From NCBI GenBank assembly GCA_002691835.1, contig NZJA01000027.1, positions 1-45,087 of the forward strand: a stretch of 45,087 bases of DNA, given 5' to 3'. Below are positions 17,840 through 26,387 of this stretch, piece after piece (positions within the stretch are counted from its first letter, which is position 1; the number at the start of each line of letters is the position of its first letter). Source of the stretch: Planctomycetota bacterium. Its GTDB lineage: Bacteria > Planctomycetota > UBA8108 > UBA1146. The position numbers and the translations under genes are program-made. The notes under the pieces were generated by a model. It was not told the DNA's origin, ran no database searches, and saw only the letters and a list, made by a program, of their open reading frames with translations.

Positions 17840-19592
17840 GATATTGACCCAATTGAAGTCCTTTGACTTCGCTCTCAGTGCGATCTGGCCATGTGACCTT
17901 AATATTGACAGGTCCTTTGAGATTCCCCAATCCCATGAGGATTCTCGGATCATGACTACTCAGGTACGATCCGCCTCTTCGACTCCATCGTGTCAGAGAA
18001 AGATCCTTGCCTTCCTCGATCCCTGGATCTTCGAGGTCAATTTTTACACCGGCCATGGGCATTCCATTAGGCCCTCTGGGGACCAATCCAATCCATGATT
18101 TGTCCTGACCGACATTGTTCATCAGCACTCTTGCAGCTTCACCATTCCCCGTGAGAACCAGATCAGCATCTCCGTCATTATCAAGATCGGACCATGCTAG
18201 CCCGCGTCCTACGGTCTCTTTTTGTAAATCAGGGACAGTGTCCGGATTCATCACTACGAAGTTTTGACCGGCCTTGTTTTGATAGAGCTGGTCAGGCTGC
18301 CCGAGGGGATGGATTTCCCCTTTCGCCAAACGTTCGACCGGAAGTTTCACGGCTCCATTGGATACATAAAGGTCGGGCCAGCTATCGTTGTTGAAATCGA
18401 TCCATACGGTTCCAAAACCTGTCCATCTCCTGCTCGGTACACCAATCCCCGATTCAACACTCACATCGTCGAAGTATCCTTTGCCAGCATTTCGATAGAG
18501 AGTGTTGGTTTCTCCGTCCAAATGAGTCAGGAAAATATCATCATCTCCATCCCCATCGTAATCGACGATTTCTGCTCCCATCGACGCTTCCGCCTGGCCT
18601 TCCCGATTGAGAGCGCAGCCATTCAGCAGTGCCGAATCAGAGAATTGAAGGGGAGAAGTTTGAAGCCAGAGGCGATTCACTTCACCGTCATTGGCCACAT
18701 AAAAATCGAGGTTTCCATCGCCGTCCAGGTCACTGGCCGCGACTCCAAGCCCAGCTCCTTCATATGCGCCAATACCACTCTCGACAGTCCTGTCAGAGAA
18801 CTCACGATACTGATCATTCAGATAAAAACGATCTGTCAGGGAAGGGTATGAACTGGGTCCGCAATAATCGATCAGGCTTGTCGAACCAAAACAGGGTTTA
18901 TGATTCTTCAAGTCAAAATCTACGTATGAACAAACGTAGAGATCTTCATCACCGTCACGATCGATGTCCACGAAAATGGCGCTGGTCGTCCAACGTTCAT
19001 CATCTACGCCCCATTCAGAAGCACGATTTTCATAGCGACCCTGATCATTGGAAACCCAAAGCTCGTCGACCCCAAAACCTGTCACGAGCAGATCGGGACG
19101 TCCGTCATTATTGACATCCGAGACAGCGAGTCCCATTCCGTAAACCTTTGATTTCACTCCGGTTTCTTCGGTCATATCGACAAAAACAGGAACACCCTTC
19201 CTGACTCCATCATTACGGAAGATCCTGAGCCCTGGCCGGCTTTGATCGGGCATCGAAATCGATCGAACCGGAGGGTCCTCCTCGGGATTGACGAGCAGGT
19301 GACCTTGATTGAGAGCGATATCCATATCCCCGTCAGCATCGATATCCAGCAAAGCGACTCCCGGGCCGACGATTTCGCAGAAATACCGTTTTCCACTCAT
19401 GCCATTATCATGAAAGAAGTGTAAGCCGGTGGCCTCAGTCTGGTCGCTGAGCCAGGAGCCTGGACTCGAAACCAGATCGGTTGAATCCGCCTGGCAACCC
19501 AATGCCAGAAAACTCAGCACAGAGGCCAGACATCCCTGCAAAACTGCGGAACTGAGCGTCAGATGCTCAAATTTGGAACAATTTGGTGCCAT
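17814..19592 (-). CDS. FG-GAP/VCBS-repeat lipoprotein with ASPIC/UnbV-like C terminus
   Basis: About 592 aa from the ATG at 19592 (GTG at 19598 also in frame). It has a lipobox LALGC near residue 33. Seven or more FG-GAP blades each carry a calcium-loop motif: DIDADGDMD, DVNNDGRPD, DIDRDGDED, DLDGDGNLD, DYDGDGDDD, DFNNDSWPD, DLDNDGDAD. This predicts a calcium-bound beta-propeller. The C-terminal ~70 aa, with GSYLSSHDPRILMGLG and VTWPDRTES, match the ASPIC/UnbV-type module found in CRTAC1-like proteins. It is the upstream gene of the TPR lipoprotein. The substrate or partner is unknown. Confidence 0.85.
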   Translation of the reverse strand: MAPNCSKFEHLTLSSAVLQGCLASVLSFLALGCQADSTDLVSSPGSWLSDQTEATGLHFFHDNGMSGKRYFCEIVGPGVALLDIDADGDMDIALNQGHLLVNPEEDPPVRSISMPDQSRPGLRIFRNDGVRKGVPVFVDMTEETGVKSKVYGMGLAVSDVNNDGRPDLLVTGFGVDELWVSNDQGRYENRASEWGVDDERWTTSAIFVDIDRDGDEDLYVCSYVDFDLKNHKPCFGSTSLIDYCGPSSYPSLTDRFYLNDQYREFSDRTVESGIGAYEGAGLGVAASDLDGDGNLDFYVANDGEVNRLWLQTSPLQFSDSALLNGCALNREGQAEASMGAEIVDYDGDGDDDIFLTHLDGETNTLYRNAGKGYFDDVSVESGIGVPSRRWTGFGTVWIDFNNDSWPDLYVSNGAVKLPVERLAKGEIHPLGQPDQLYQNKAGQNFVVMNPDTVPDLQKETVGRGLAWSDLDNDGDADLVLTGNGEAARVLMNNVGQDKSWIGLVPRGPNGMPMAGVKIDLEDPGIEEGKDLSLTRWSRRGGSYLSSHDPRILMGLGNLKGPVNIKVTWPDRTESEVKGLQLGQYHVIQKAGH

Positions 19593-19676
19593 TTCCACGT
19601 TTTCTGAATAACCCTTCTTAGCGGGTGGGGTTTAATTTTCGTGTTTGTGAAATCCCTGCAAGGGTAAGATTCCCGC

Positions 19677-20744
19677 ATGAGAGGATACAGGATCTTGAGG
19701 ACGAACGCATTTCACCTTCTCGGCACAATCCTCCCAAGGATTTCCCTGCCCACAACACTTGCCGCACTGGTGTTGATTCTGCTTTTACCGACGGTAGAGG
19801 TTCATGCAGACCTCTTTAAACTCAAAAGCGGTGAAACAGTAGAGGGCAACGTCGTCCGCGAAATTGGTGATCTCGTCAGCATTCGCAAACTCGATGGATC
19901 CATCATCACTATCGACCGATCCGAGATCGCTGAAATCAAAAAATCTGCGACCCCTCTCGACGAATACCAGCAAAAAGCCAAATCGGTCAAAGAAGACGAC
20001 ATGGAGGGCCATATCCAGCTGGCCCGCTGGTGTGAATCCAAAAAGATGAAAATCCAATCGACTGTTCACTGGAAAAAAGTCATCAGTCTTTCTCCCGACA
20101 ATTTCGATGCTCGAAAAGCACTCGGTTACGTCTGGATTGGGGGAGATTGGTACCTCGCAGGAAGCCGGGAAGCTCTCGCTCGTCAAAAAGAACTCGACAG
20201 CACCCCCGCAGAGGAACTCCCGAGAATCCCGGATGAACTGCCGCTCCCCGAATGGGACAAGTCGAGTGGGGGCGTGGTTCCTGAATTACCTCCCATCGGC
20301 AGCGATGCCAAAGTCGTCATTCTCCAGCTGGACGAAAAGGTAGGCCGTAACAAAGTCGACCCCTCCGGACTCAAATACCAACTCAACCGAATGGGTGGCA
20401 AAATCCGCTTCACAGAAGGTGATTTAAAAAAGGCGGAAATCATCCTCAAGGTCAAGTTGCGGTGCTATTTCGTTCGTCAACAAGACTTCTATGGAGCTCC
20501 GATTGCCAATGTCTTTCAAGGTGAAGCGGCGATCGACCTCATGGAGAAAACCGCTGATGGAAAGCTAAAACGACTGCATACCGCACGAGTCAAAATGCCT
20601 TTCTCTGCCAGTACCGGACGCTCTAAAGAAGTCGCTCTTCGATACACTTATTACAAAACTCTTGAAGCCGTGGCTTCGAGAGTTTCTCGCTGGGCTTGGC
20701 TTAAGAAAAATGGTGCGAAAACTCTGAAGGCACCCGAGCAATAA
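19677..20744 (+). CDS. Exported protein of unknown function
   Basis: A 355-aa protein with a long N-terminal signal or anchor (hydrophobic about 26-41, possible cleavage VHA-DL near 44). The mature N terminus has a small beta domain with LKSGETVEGNV and an IDRSEIAEI pattern, followed by a helical segment resembling one or two TPR units (about 100-150), a Pro-rich linker and a C-terminal alpha/beta domain. No enzyme motif is visible. It is divergent from the FG-GAP gene and shares a short 84-nt upstream gap. Function is unknown; an envelope role is inferred from export only. Confidence 0.7.
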   Translation: MRGYRILRTNAFHLLGTILPRISLPTTLAALVLILLLPTVEVHADLFKLKSGETVEGNVVREIGDLVSIRKLDGSIITIDRSEIAEIKKSATPLDEYQQKAKSVKEDDMEGHIQLARWCESKKMKIQSTVHWKKVISLSPDNFDARKALGYVWIGGDWYLAGSREALARQKELDSTPAEELPRIPDELPLPEWDKSSGGVVPELPPIGSDAKVVILQLDEKVGRNKVDPSGLKYQLNRMGGKIRFTEGDLKKAEIILKVKLRCYFVRQQDFYGAPIANVFQGEAAIDLMEKTADGKLKRLHTARVKMPFSASTGRSKEVALRYTYYKTLEAVASRVSRWAWLKKNGAKTLKAPEQ

Positions 20745-20950
20745 TGAAAATCCGTTCTGTAAAAGTGGTCCCTCTTCCAAAAGCAGGCTCCCAGGCAAAA
20801 AGCCTCGTTCGAATGCAAATTTTCAGAAGTTTGCTTTACAGTTTTTGGCAGTTGATCCGCTTTCCGATTTTCCTTTTCACTCGCCAGGGATTTCGCAATC
20901 GGATTTCTCGACTGGTCAAATCCAGTTCTTCCCGGTCACCGAATCCTTAA
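20744..20950 (+). CDS. Possible small basic protein
   Basis: A 68-aa reading frame whose ATG overlaps the previous stop (TAATG). The product is strongly basic, with a central hydrophobic stretch (LLYSFWQLIRFPIFLF) and a Ser/Arg tail. There is no good ribosome site and no recognised family. It could be a coupled small membrane protein or chance. Confidence 0.3.
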   Translation: MKIRSVKVVPLPKAGSQAKSLVRMQIFRSLLYSFWQLIRFPIFLFTRQGFRNRISRLVKSSSSRSPNP

Positions 20951-21070
20951 ATTCAGACTTTTATTTTGAGATTCGCAAAATAATGCCCCTCAGCAGGGTG
21001 TCCTGAAGGCCTTCGTATTTCGATTTCCCAGCTGCCCTGTTAAAGTGTCTTTTTCACAGAAGGGGAAACC
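20951..21070. other. Gap upstream of pgk, no clear feature
   Basis: With the doubtful 68-aa frame it makes a 326-nt stretch without a certain gene. I see the pgk ribosome site (AAGGGGAAACC before the ATG at 21071), no convincing promoter hexamers and no hairpin with a T-run. Confidence 0.5.
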
Positions 21071-22303
21071 ATGTTGCAAAATCTGAGTCACTTGCTTTCC
21101 CAAATTCAGAGGGGTGACCGTGTTTTCCTGCGTGGAGACCTGAATGTGCCAATTCGCGATGGCCAGATCACTGACACCAATCGCCTTGAAGCGATCATGC
21201 CGACTTTGACAAAGCTGCTGGATGCCGGGGCAGTCGTGACCTTGGCAACCCACCTCGGAAGACCACAGGGCCATGACCCTGAATTTAGTACCGGCCCCAT
21301 CGCCCATTACCTCAAAGCAAACTTGACGACTCCCATCCATCATATTCAGGAGTTTCCACCTGCAGCTGATTATCAACAACACTTGCAGGACCAAAGCCCC
21401 GGAAGCGTCAATCTTCTCGAGAACCTTCGATTCGACGTCAGAGAGAAAACCAACGATGAAGATTTTGCGAAACTCCTGATCTCAGGCTGTCGCTATTATG
21501 TCAACGATGCCTTTGGCTGTTGTCACCGTGCCCATGCTTCCGTCTCTGCGATTACGCGATTCAAACCGTCTTTCATGGGGCTCCTCATCGAAAAAGAGGT
21601 CCAGGTCTTAGAAGAAATTAGAGATCAACCTCAAAGACCCTTCTGGGTGATCTCCGGCGGGGCAAAAGTCCGTGACAAACTGGGAGTCTTGAGCCAATTA
21701 GCCCCGCGCCTCGATGGTGTGGTCTGTACGGGTGGACTCGCAAACACTCTTCTCCATGGCGACGGAGTCGACGTTGGGGCATCAGTGATTGAGGAAGACG
21801 CCCTCGACACTATTCGAGATTTGCTCTCAGGTGACGTTCAAATCATCCTGCCGACCGATTTCATTGCGGGAGATCAACCGTTTAATCCGCAAGAAACACA
21901 GTCCCTGGTTTCTGGCGAACCAGTTCCTGCACATTTGAGCTTTTTTGATATTGGCCCTCAATCGGTCAACAAGATTTGCCAACACCTTTCTCAGGCAAAA
22001 ACCGTCTTTTGGAATGGTCCAGCAGGAGTTTTTGAAAGTGCCGAATTCTCTTCTGGAACTCGAACACTGGCTGGTTTCCTGGCTCAGCTCAACGCACGCG
22101 TGGTTATTGGTGGTGGCGACAGCGCTGCGGCTGTCAGGCAAATGAACCTTGCCGATCACTTTGACCATGTATCGACTGGAGGAGGGGCTGCGCTAGAATT
22201 CCTTGAGGGGAAATCCCTTCCGGGCCTCGTCGCTCTTGAAACGGCCAACTCCCATGATTCGGAGTCCCATGATTCGGAGTCCCATGATTCGGAGTCCCAT
22301 TGA
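21071..22303 (+). CDS. pgk: Phosphoglycerate kinase
   Basis: Glycolytic phosphoglycerate kinase (1,3-bisphosphoglycerate + ADP to 3-phosphoglycerate + ATP), 410 aa. It shows the substrate-site segments RVFLRGDLNVP and HLGRPQG, LLENLRF, NDAFGCCHRAHAS (AFG-x-x-HRAHAS in the family), the nucleotide loop ISGGAKVRDK, and the C-terminal GGGDSAAAV and STGGGAALEFLEG. The family normally ends soon after the last motif. Here the end carries three perfect DSESH repeats encoded by a 15-bp tandem repeat, an acidic/His tail unlikely to be needed for catalysis. The stop overlaps the next start as TTGA. Confidence 0.95.
   Translation: MLQNLSHLLSQIQRGDRVFLRGDLNVPIRDGQITDTNRLEAIMPTLTKLLDAGAVVTLATHLGRPQGHDPEFSTGPIAHYLKANLTTPIHHIQEFPPAADYQQHLQDQSPGSVNLLENLRFDVREKTNDEDFAKLLISGCRYYVNDAFGCCHRAHASVSAITRFKPSFMGLLIEKEVQVLEEIRDQPQRPFWVISGGAKVRDKLGVLSQLAPRLDGVVCTGGLANTLLHGDGVDVGASVIEEDALDTIRDLLSGDVQIILPTDFIAGDQPFNPQETQSLVSGEPVPAHLSFFDIGPQSVNKICQHLSQAKTVFWNGPAGVFESAEFSSGTRTLAGFLAQLNARVVIGGGDSAAAVRQMNLADHFDHVSTGGGAALEFLEGKSLPGLVALETANSHDSESHDSESHDSESH
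22250..22300 (+). repeat. 15-bp tandem repeat across the pgk end and next gene's start
   Basis: Three perfect copies of TCCCATGATTCGGAG (22250-22264, 22265-22279, 22280-22294) plus a partial copy TCCCAT. In pgk frame it reads (DSESH)n. Each unit also contains GGAG followed by TCCCAT, the same GGAG-spacer-start layout used by the downstream gene (GGAG 22291-22294, TTG 22300). Confidence 0.95.
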
Positions 22304-23061
22304 ATGATCCATTGGGCTTGAGACGAAATCATGGCCGCCAAATTCTCAGTCAGATCAGTCGTCTGGTGAAAGAGAGGTTTCTTCAGGGGGAACCCGCTGA
22401 CATCGAAGCGGAGACACTCTTTCGGGATCAGACAGCGGCAAGATTCCCTGAGGATCCAATCTCCGGCGAAGAGCTGGGACTCGATCCGCAGACTCGAGAA
22501 GAGGGCTGGATTATTGACCCTCTCGACGGATCGACCAACCACAGTCGAGGGATTCCTATCTTCGCTGTCTCCATCGCCTACCGATCTCAAGGGAAAACTG
22601 TCATGGGCTGGATCTCTGACCCGGTTAGAGGTGAATGGATCGAAGCGATTGCCGGTGGGGGAATCCTCGGCGGCGGATTGCTTCCCCTTCGGAAATCCAG
22701 TCAAAAGTTACCCATGATTCATCTGACTCCTCGATGGCGAAAAAAACGTCCTCGTTGGCGAAACTTTCTTCCTTCTCATATCAAGCAGAGAACTCTGGGG
22801 TCCATCGCTCTTGAAATGGCCTGGATTGCCCAAGGACGAATTGATGCAGGAGCATGGTATCAAACTCATGAATGGGACGTCGCAGCCGGTCTTCTTCTGA
22901 TTTCAGAATCCGGAGGCCGCGTATGTCCCGTTTTGAATGGCGGAAAAGGTGAATATGTCGCAATCTCGGCGCATCATCATCACCTTCTCTCTTCCCTTCA
23001 GGATTGTATTGAGGACCATGGTTCGGGACTGGCGACATTTTCAGATGGAAAGTTGTACTAG
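22300..23061 (+). CDS. Inositol-monophosphatase-family phosphatase
   Basis: A 253-aa member of the Mg-dependent, Li-sensitive phosphatase superfamily (IMPase, SuhB, CysQ, HisN). Metal ligands are visible: Glu57 in ISGEELG, DPLDGSTN at 73-80, and the late Asp in HEWDVAAGLLLISESGG. The substrate cannot be told; histidinol-phosphate, inositol phosphate or PAP are possible. The middle has a basic insert (TPRWRKKRPRWRNF). The TTG start overlaps the pgk stop and depends on a GGAG inside the 15-bp repeat. The next gene starts directly after its stop, so this is one operon. Confidence 0.87.
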   Translation: MNDPLGLRRNHGRQILSQISRLVKERFLQGEPADIEAETLFRDQTAARFPEDPISGEELGLDPQTREEGWIIDPLDGSTNHSRGIPIFAVSIAYRSQGKTVMGWISDPVRGEWIEAIAGGGILGGGLLPLRKSSQKLPMIHLTPRWRKKRPRWRNFLPSHIKQRTLGSIALEMAWIAQGRIDAGAWYQTHEWDVAAGLLLISESGGRVCPVLNGGKGEYVAISAHHHHLLSSLQDCIEDHGSGLATFSDGKLY

Positions 23062-23559
23062 ATGGACGACAACCTGATCCCGGTGCAGATCGGCCAACGG
23101 TTTTTTCCACAAACTCCTGATATGGGAGCTATTATCCAAATTGTCAGTGAATCCAAACGATTCGTCGTCTGCATAGGACACCATGAAGCGATTGCGCTTG
23201 AGGAGGCTCTTCAACAGCAGGATGCTCCGCGTCCGATGACTCACCAACTGCTGACTTCTGTCATGCTGGGCTTCGACATCGAGGTTCGCAGAGCCATCGT
23301 GACCCAGGTCGTCCAAGGAAATTTTTTCGGGCTGCTGGTTCTTGAGCGAAAAGGATCGGATGGGATTCTCCAGGAAGCGCATATTGATTGTCGTCCCAGT
23401 GATGCTTTTGTTCTTTCAGCTCGGCTAGGTTTCCCACTATTCGTGACGTCGGAAGTCCTGGAAGAAGTCCCTGAGATCGACGTATCGGATCTCATTGACG
23501 CCTCTGCTGCTGACGATATGCCTGATTTCCCTGGGCTCGAAATTAACGAGGAGGAATAA
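23062..23559 (+). CDS. Bifunctional nuclease (DUF151/BFN) domain protein
   Basis: A 165-aa protein with the bifunctional nuclease domain (about 20-135): RFVVCIGHHEAIALEEAL, PRPMTHQLL, VTQVVQGNFFGLLVLE, and the signature DCRPSDAFVLSARLGFPLFV. Plant and Thermotoga homologues have RNase and DNase activity; the bacterial role is poorly known. An acidic C-terminal tail of ~35 aa follows. The ATG abuts the previous TAG. It lies between a phosphatase gene and a lipoprotein gene in a rightward operon. Confidence 0.88.
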   Translation: MDDNLIPVQIGQRFFPQTPDMGAIIQIVSESKRFVVCIGHHEAIALEEALQQQDAPRPMTHQLLTSVMLGFDIEVRRAIVTQVVQGNFFGLLVLERKGSDGILQEAHIDCRPSDAFVLSARLGFPLFVTSEVLEEVPEIDVSDLIDASAADDMPDFPGLEINEEE

Positions 23560-23560
23560 C

Positions 23561-24058
23561 ATGAGGATGAATCACGTCCGCAATGCTCTTCAACTTCTTG
23601 GATTCGCGATAATCCTGGGGATTCTCGGCTGTCAGGCGATTCCTAAGGTTCATGACCATTTCAATCGAAACAGCCCTCTCGAAACGGTTCGGTTTTTTAG
23701 ATACTGCGTTGACGCAGGAGAATACCGCCTCGCTTATGAATCACTCACGGCTGAGACTCAGAAACAAGTTTCAGAACTTCAGTTCAATGGGCTGGTTCGA
23801 TTTGTCGACGTTCCCGAGTTGGATGGTTTGGGATTGAGAGATTTGATCGTCAAATCGAAAGTAGATCCTGTCCCTGAACATCTCGGACCAGGAACGGGAT
23901 CATGGTGGGTCACCCTGATTTGGGAATCGGCTGATCAATACATTGAATATTCCTTACGCCTTGTCCCACTCCAGGGATCGGACATCGCCGAGAATCCCCA
24001 ATGGCGTCTCGATTTACTCAATCCCAGAGGACTCGATTTTGGAGGAAGCGGTCCATGA
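23561..24058 (+). CDS. Small lipoprotein, unknown function
   Basis: A 165-aa protein from the ATG at 23561, set by GAGGAG 6 nt upstream. The lipoprotein signal has lipobox LGILGC (Cys24). The mature part begins with NSPLETVRFFRYCVDAGEYRLAYESLT, resembling the first helices of small cone-fold (NTF2-like) export domains; that comparison is weak. It lies 1 nt after the BFN gene and overlaps the cysteine desulfurase start (ATGA). Confidence 0.72.
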   Translation: MRMNHVRNALQLLGFAIILGILGCQAIPKVHDHFNRNSPLETVRFFRYCVDAGEYRLAYESLTAETQKQVSELQFNGLVRFVDVPELDGLGLRDLIVKSKVDPVPEHLGPGTGSWWVTLIWESADQYIEYSLRLVPLQGSDIAENPQWRLDLLNPRGLDFGGSGP

Positions 24059-25194
24059 ACCGCATCTATCTGGATCACAATGCCACTTCTCCACTGAGAC
24101 CCTCCGTTGCGGAAGGGATGGCAGAACTGATATCTCGAAATCAGCATGGCAACCCATCCAGCCTTCATGAAGACGGTCGAAAATCTCGTCGTATTCTGGA
24201 GGAGGCAAGAGATCAGGTGGCCGCCGCGCTCAAGGTCGACTCTGCGGAGATTTTCTTCACCAGTGGGGGGACCGAAAGCAACAACCTTGCCATCACAGGT
24301 CTTGTCGCTGACTCCTCCCTCATCTCAACCTGCGTCACCGAACATCCTTCGATCCTCGAACCTGTCAAACATCTTCATGAAAAGGGACGGACAGGAAGAT
24401 TGATCCCAGTTGACCATCAGGGGAGAGTGGTTCTTGATCAGGTTCCTCAAAAAGGCTTGGTGAGTGTCCATTGGTTTAACAATGAAACAGGCATCGCCCA
24501 AGACCTGAACTCGATCGCAGAAATCGTCCATCAAGACGGCGGCCGTCTCCATTCGGATGGTTCCCAAGGTTTTTTCCGCGTACCGATGGATCTGGGGAAT
24601 TCGCCTCTCGACTCTGCGACTCTTACTGCTCATAAAGCCGGAGGGCCTACTGGTGTGGGAGCCCTGTGGATAAGAAAAGGTTTTCTTCATCGTCCCTTTT
24701 CACATGGGGGGCCGCAGGAGAAGAAAATCCGACCAGGCACTGAGAATCTGTTAGCGATCCATGGGATGGGCCTCTTGGCTGCCGAATTTAGAGAGACTCC
24801 GTCATGGGACCTTGAGGGTCTTCAAGAATTGAGGACCGTCTTCCTTGACTCTATCGAAGACCTCGAAAATCATCGGGTTGTCGCCCAGACTGAAGACGAT
24901 TGGCCTGGTTGTATCAATATTGCATTCGGAGGGATTCACGCCGAAACATTGCTGGTCCGCCTGGATATGGAAGGCATCTCTGCATCCAGTGGTTCAGCCT
25001 GTTCATCCGGAGCAAGAGAGCCCAGTCACGTCCTCAAAGCGATGGAGATTCCCGAATCCTCGATACGAGGCTCTGTCCGATTCAGCTTTGGGCCGGAGAC
25101 GCAACAACAGGATGTCCTTCGCACAGGAGAGATACTGAGACGGACTGTCAGGGATTTGCGCAGTCATTCTGCGGGCACTCCACCCGTACTTTAA
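24055..25194 (+). CDS. Cysteine desulfurase (NifS/IscS family)
   Basis: PLP-dependent cysteine desulfurase, 379 aa, which takes sulfur from cysteine for Fe-S clusters or tRNA thiolation. Visible: YLDHNATSP at the start, GTESNN (72-77), the ring-stacking His98, Asp168 in HSDGSQ, the PLP Lys194 in TAHKAGGPTGVG, and the catalytic Cys316 in the SSGSACSSGA loop. The short loop fits the NifS/IscS (class I) type. The ATG at 24055 has GGAGGAAG upstream; longer frames run into the lipoprotein gene. No iscU or mnmA is adjacent, so the sulfur acceptor is unknown. Confidence 0.93.
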   Translation: MNRIYLDHNATSPLRPSVAEGMAELISRNQHGNPSSLHEDGRKSRRILEEARDQVAAALKVDSAEIFFTSGGTESNNLAITGLVADSSLISTCVTEHPSILEPVKHLHEKGRTGRLIPVDHQGRVVLDQVPQKGLVSVHWFNNETGIAQDLNSIAEIVHQDGGRLHSDGSQGFFRVPMDLGNSPLDSATLTAHKAGGPTGVGALWIRKGFLHRPFSHGGPQEKKIRPGTENLLAIHGMGLLAAEFRETPSWDLEGLQELRTVFLDSIEDLENHRVVAQTEDDWPGCINIAFGGIHAETLLVRLDMEGISASSGSACSSGAREPSHVLKAMEIPESSIRGSVRFSFGPETQQQDVLRTGEILRRTVRDLRSHSAGTPPVL

Positions 25195-25236
25195 TCCATA
25201 AATAACAGGGGTTTTCTTGATCGATAAAGATAGCCA

Positions 25237-25266
25237 CCGAGGGCTCCACCTGCATGGAACCCTCGG
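25237..25266. terminator. Hairpin between convergent genes, probable terminator
   Basis: Stem 25237-25247 with 25256-25266, 10 of 11 pairs, 8-nt loop. It lies between the ends of the cysteine desulfurase and the MamK-like gene. There is no immediate T-run; TTTTTT follows about 15 nt later on the plus strand. It may act on either strand. Confidence 0.5.
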
Positions 25267-25283
25267 TGCTGAGTGGGGATTTT

Positions 25284-26387
25284 TTAGGAATCTTCGCCCA
25301 GTTGCTGCCAGTAGTCTTCCGGCATTTCCTGAGCAAGCTTGAGTGCACCTTGTGAACCGGCGTAAACCGCGTCGTCGACAATCACGACTTTTCCTCCGCC
25401 CAGTTCTTCGAGACCTTTTTCAAGCGCCTCTTGGAGACCGTAAACTTGGGAACCGCCACCACTGACAATCACTCGACTGCGAATCCGATGCTGGAATTCT
25501 GGATCAAACGTGGATACCAGCTTTTGTATTCCTTCAGTGATATGGGGCACCAATTCACTGACTGCAGCTGTAATCTGTTCAGTAATATCAATCTCAGTAG
25601 GACGTCCGTTGATCGGGAACTGAACCAAAGCCCTTTTATGGGTATCGACAAGACTGCTGAATCGCTCTTTGGCTTGCTTGATCATATTGCTGGTGAACTG
25701 GATTTCCGGGCGCTCCTGCTGAATCAGTTCGCAGATACGGGCATCGACGTGATTCCCCGCATGAAAAACAGTGACTTGGTCTTCTGCACCTGGAAGACTT
25801 CCTGCCATTCTGCAGAGGTCGATGGTTCCCGCACCAATATCGACGACCATCGCATCTTCTAAAGCATCGAGGGCATAAGCGACCGCGAATGGCTCCGAGA
25901 CCACCATGACCCCTTCGATTCCAGCTTCATTTGCGAGATCGATAATCGCCTGTTTGTTTTCACGGGTCGCTTCAGCGGGCGCACCGATCACGGCATGAAC
26001 CTCTTGATGAGGCTCAGGGTTTGCAGCCTGACGTAACGCAGTAAACAGATGCAGCCCTGCTTTCCGCATCGTCTCGCGGTCTGTACAGTCCGCTTGAGTA
26101 AAGGCCAGATTTCCGTCTTTGAGCGGGAAGCATGTCTTCAAAGCCATTCGATTCTCGAGGACGGCATCTCCAACGAGAACCCTGCGTCCGAAAACCTTGG
26201 CAGAGACTGCGTCTTTGGGCCAGCCGACGACACTCGCCATGACCATACGATCTCCGCGCGAGGTACAGATCGCACTGCGGCTTGTGCCCAGATCGATGCC
26301 GACCTTGATGGCCGTCTGATTACCTTTGATGTTCGGTGACAGCAGGTCGCTTTCGTTTTGCGTGTCCCTGTTTAAATCCATGTTCAT
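25284..26387 (-). CDS. MamK-like bacterial actin
   Basis: Actin/Hsp70-fold ATPase, 367 aa. Phosphate-1 motif GIDLGTS is at 30-36, connect/catalytic Glu165 in VVSEPFAVAYALD, phosphate-2 DIGAGTIDL at 183-191, and adenosine loop VSGGGSQ at 308-314. Many segments resemble MamK, the magnetosome-chain filament, more than MreB: TSRGDRMVM-ASVVGWPKD, VLVGDAVLE, FPLKDG, PGAEDQVTVFHAGNHVD, and the C-terminal ALKLAQEMPEDYWQQLG. This comparison is from memory of the family. The ATG has AAGGA 6 nt upstream and overlaps the stop of the coiled-coil gene. No mamA/B/E/M/O/Q genes are in the window. It probably forms an ATP-driven cytoplasmic filament; the cargo is unknown. Confidence 0.88.
   Translation of the reverse strand: MNMDLNRDTQNESDLLSPNIKGNQTAIKVGIDLGTSRSAICTSRGDRMVMASVVGWPKDAVSAKVFGRRVLVGDAVLENRMALKTCFPLKDGNLAFTQADCTDRETMRKAGLHLFTALRQAANPEPHQEVHAVIGAPAEATRENKQAIIDLANEAGIEGVMVVSEPFAVAYALDALEDAMVVDIGAGTIDLCRMAGSLPGAEDQVTVFHAGNHVDARICELIQQERPEIQFTSNMIKQAKERFSSLVDTHKRALVQFPINGRPTEIDITEQITAAVSELVPHITEGIQKLVSTFDPEFQHRIRSRVIVSGGGSQVYGLQEALEKGLEELGGGKVVIVDDAVYAGSQGALKLAQEMPEDYWQQLGEDS

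Noticed and set aside
22250..22300. CRISPR array
   Set aside because: The repeats are directly tandem 15-mers without spacers and are coding.
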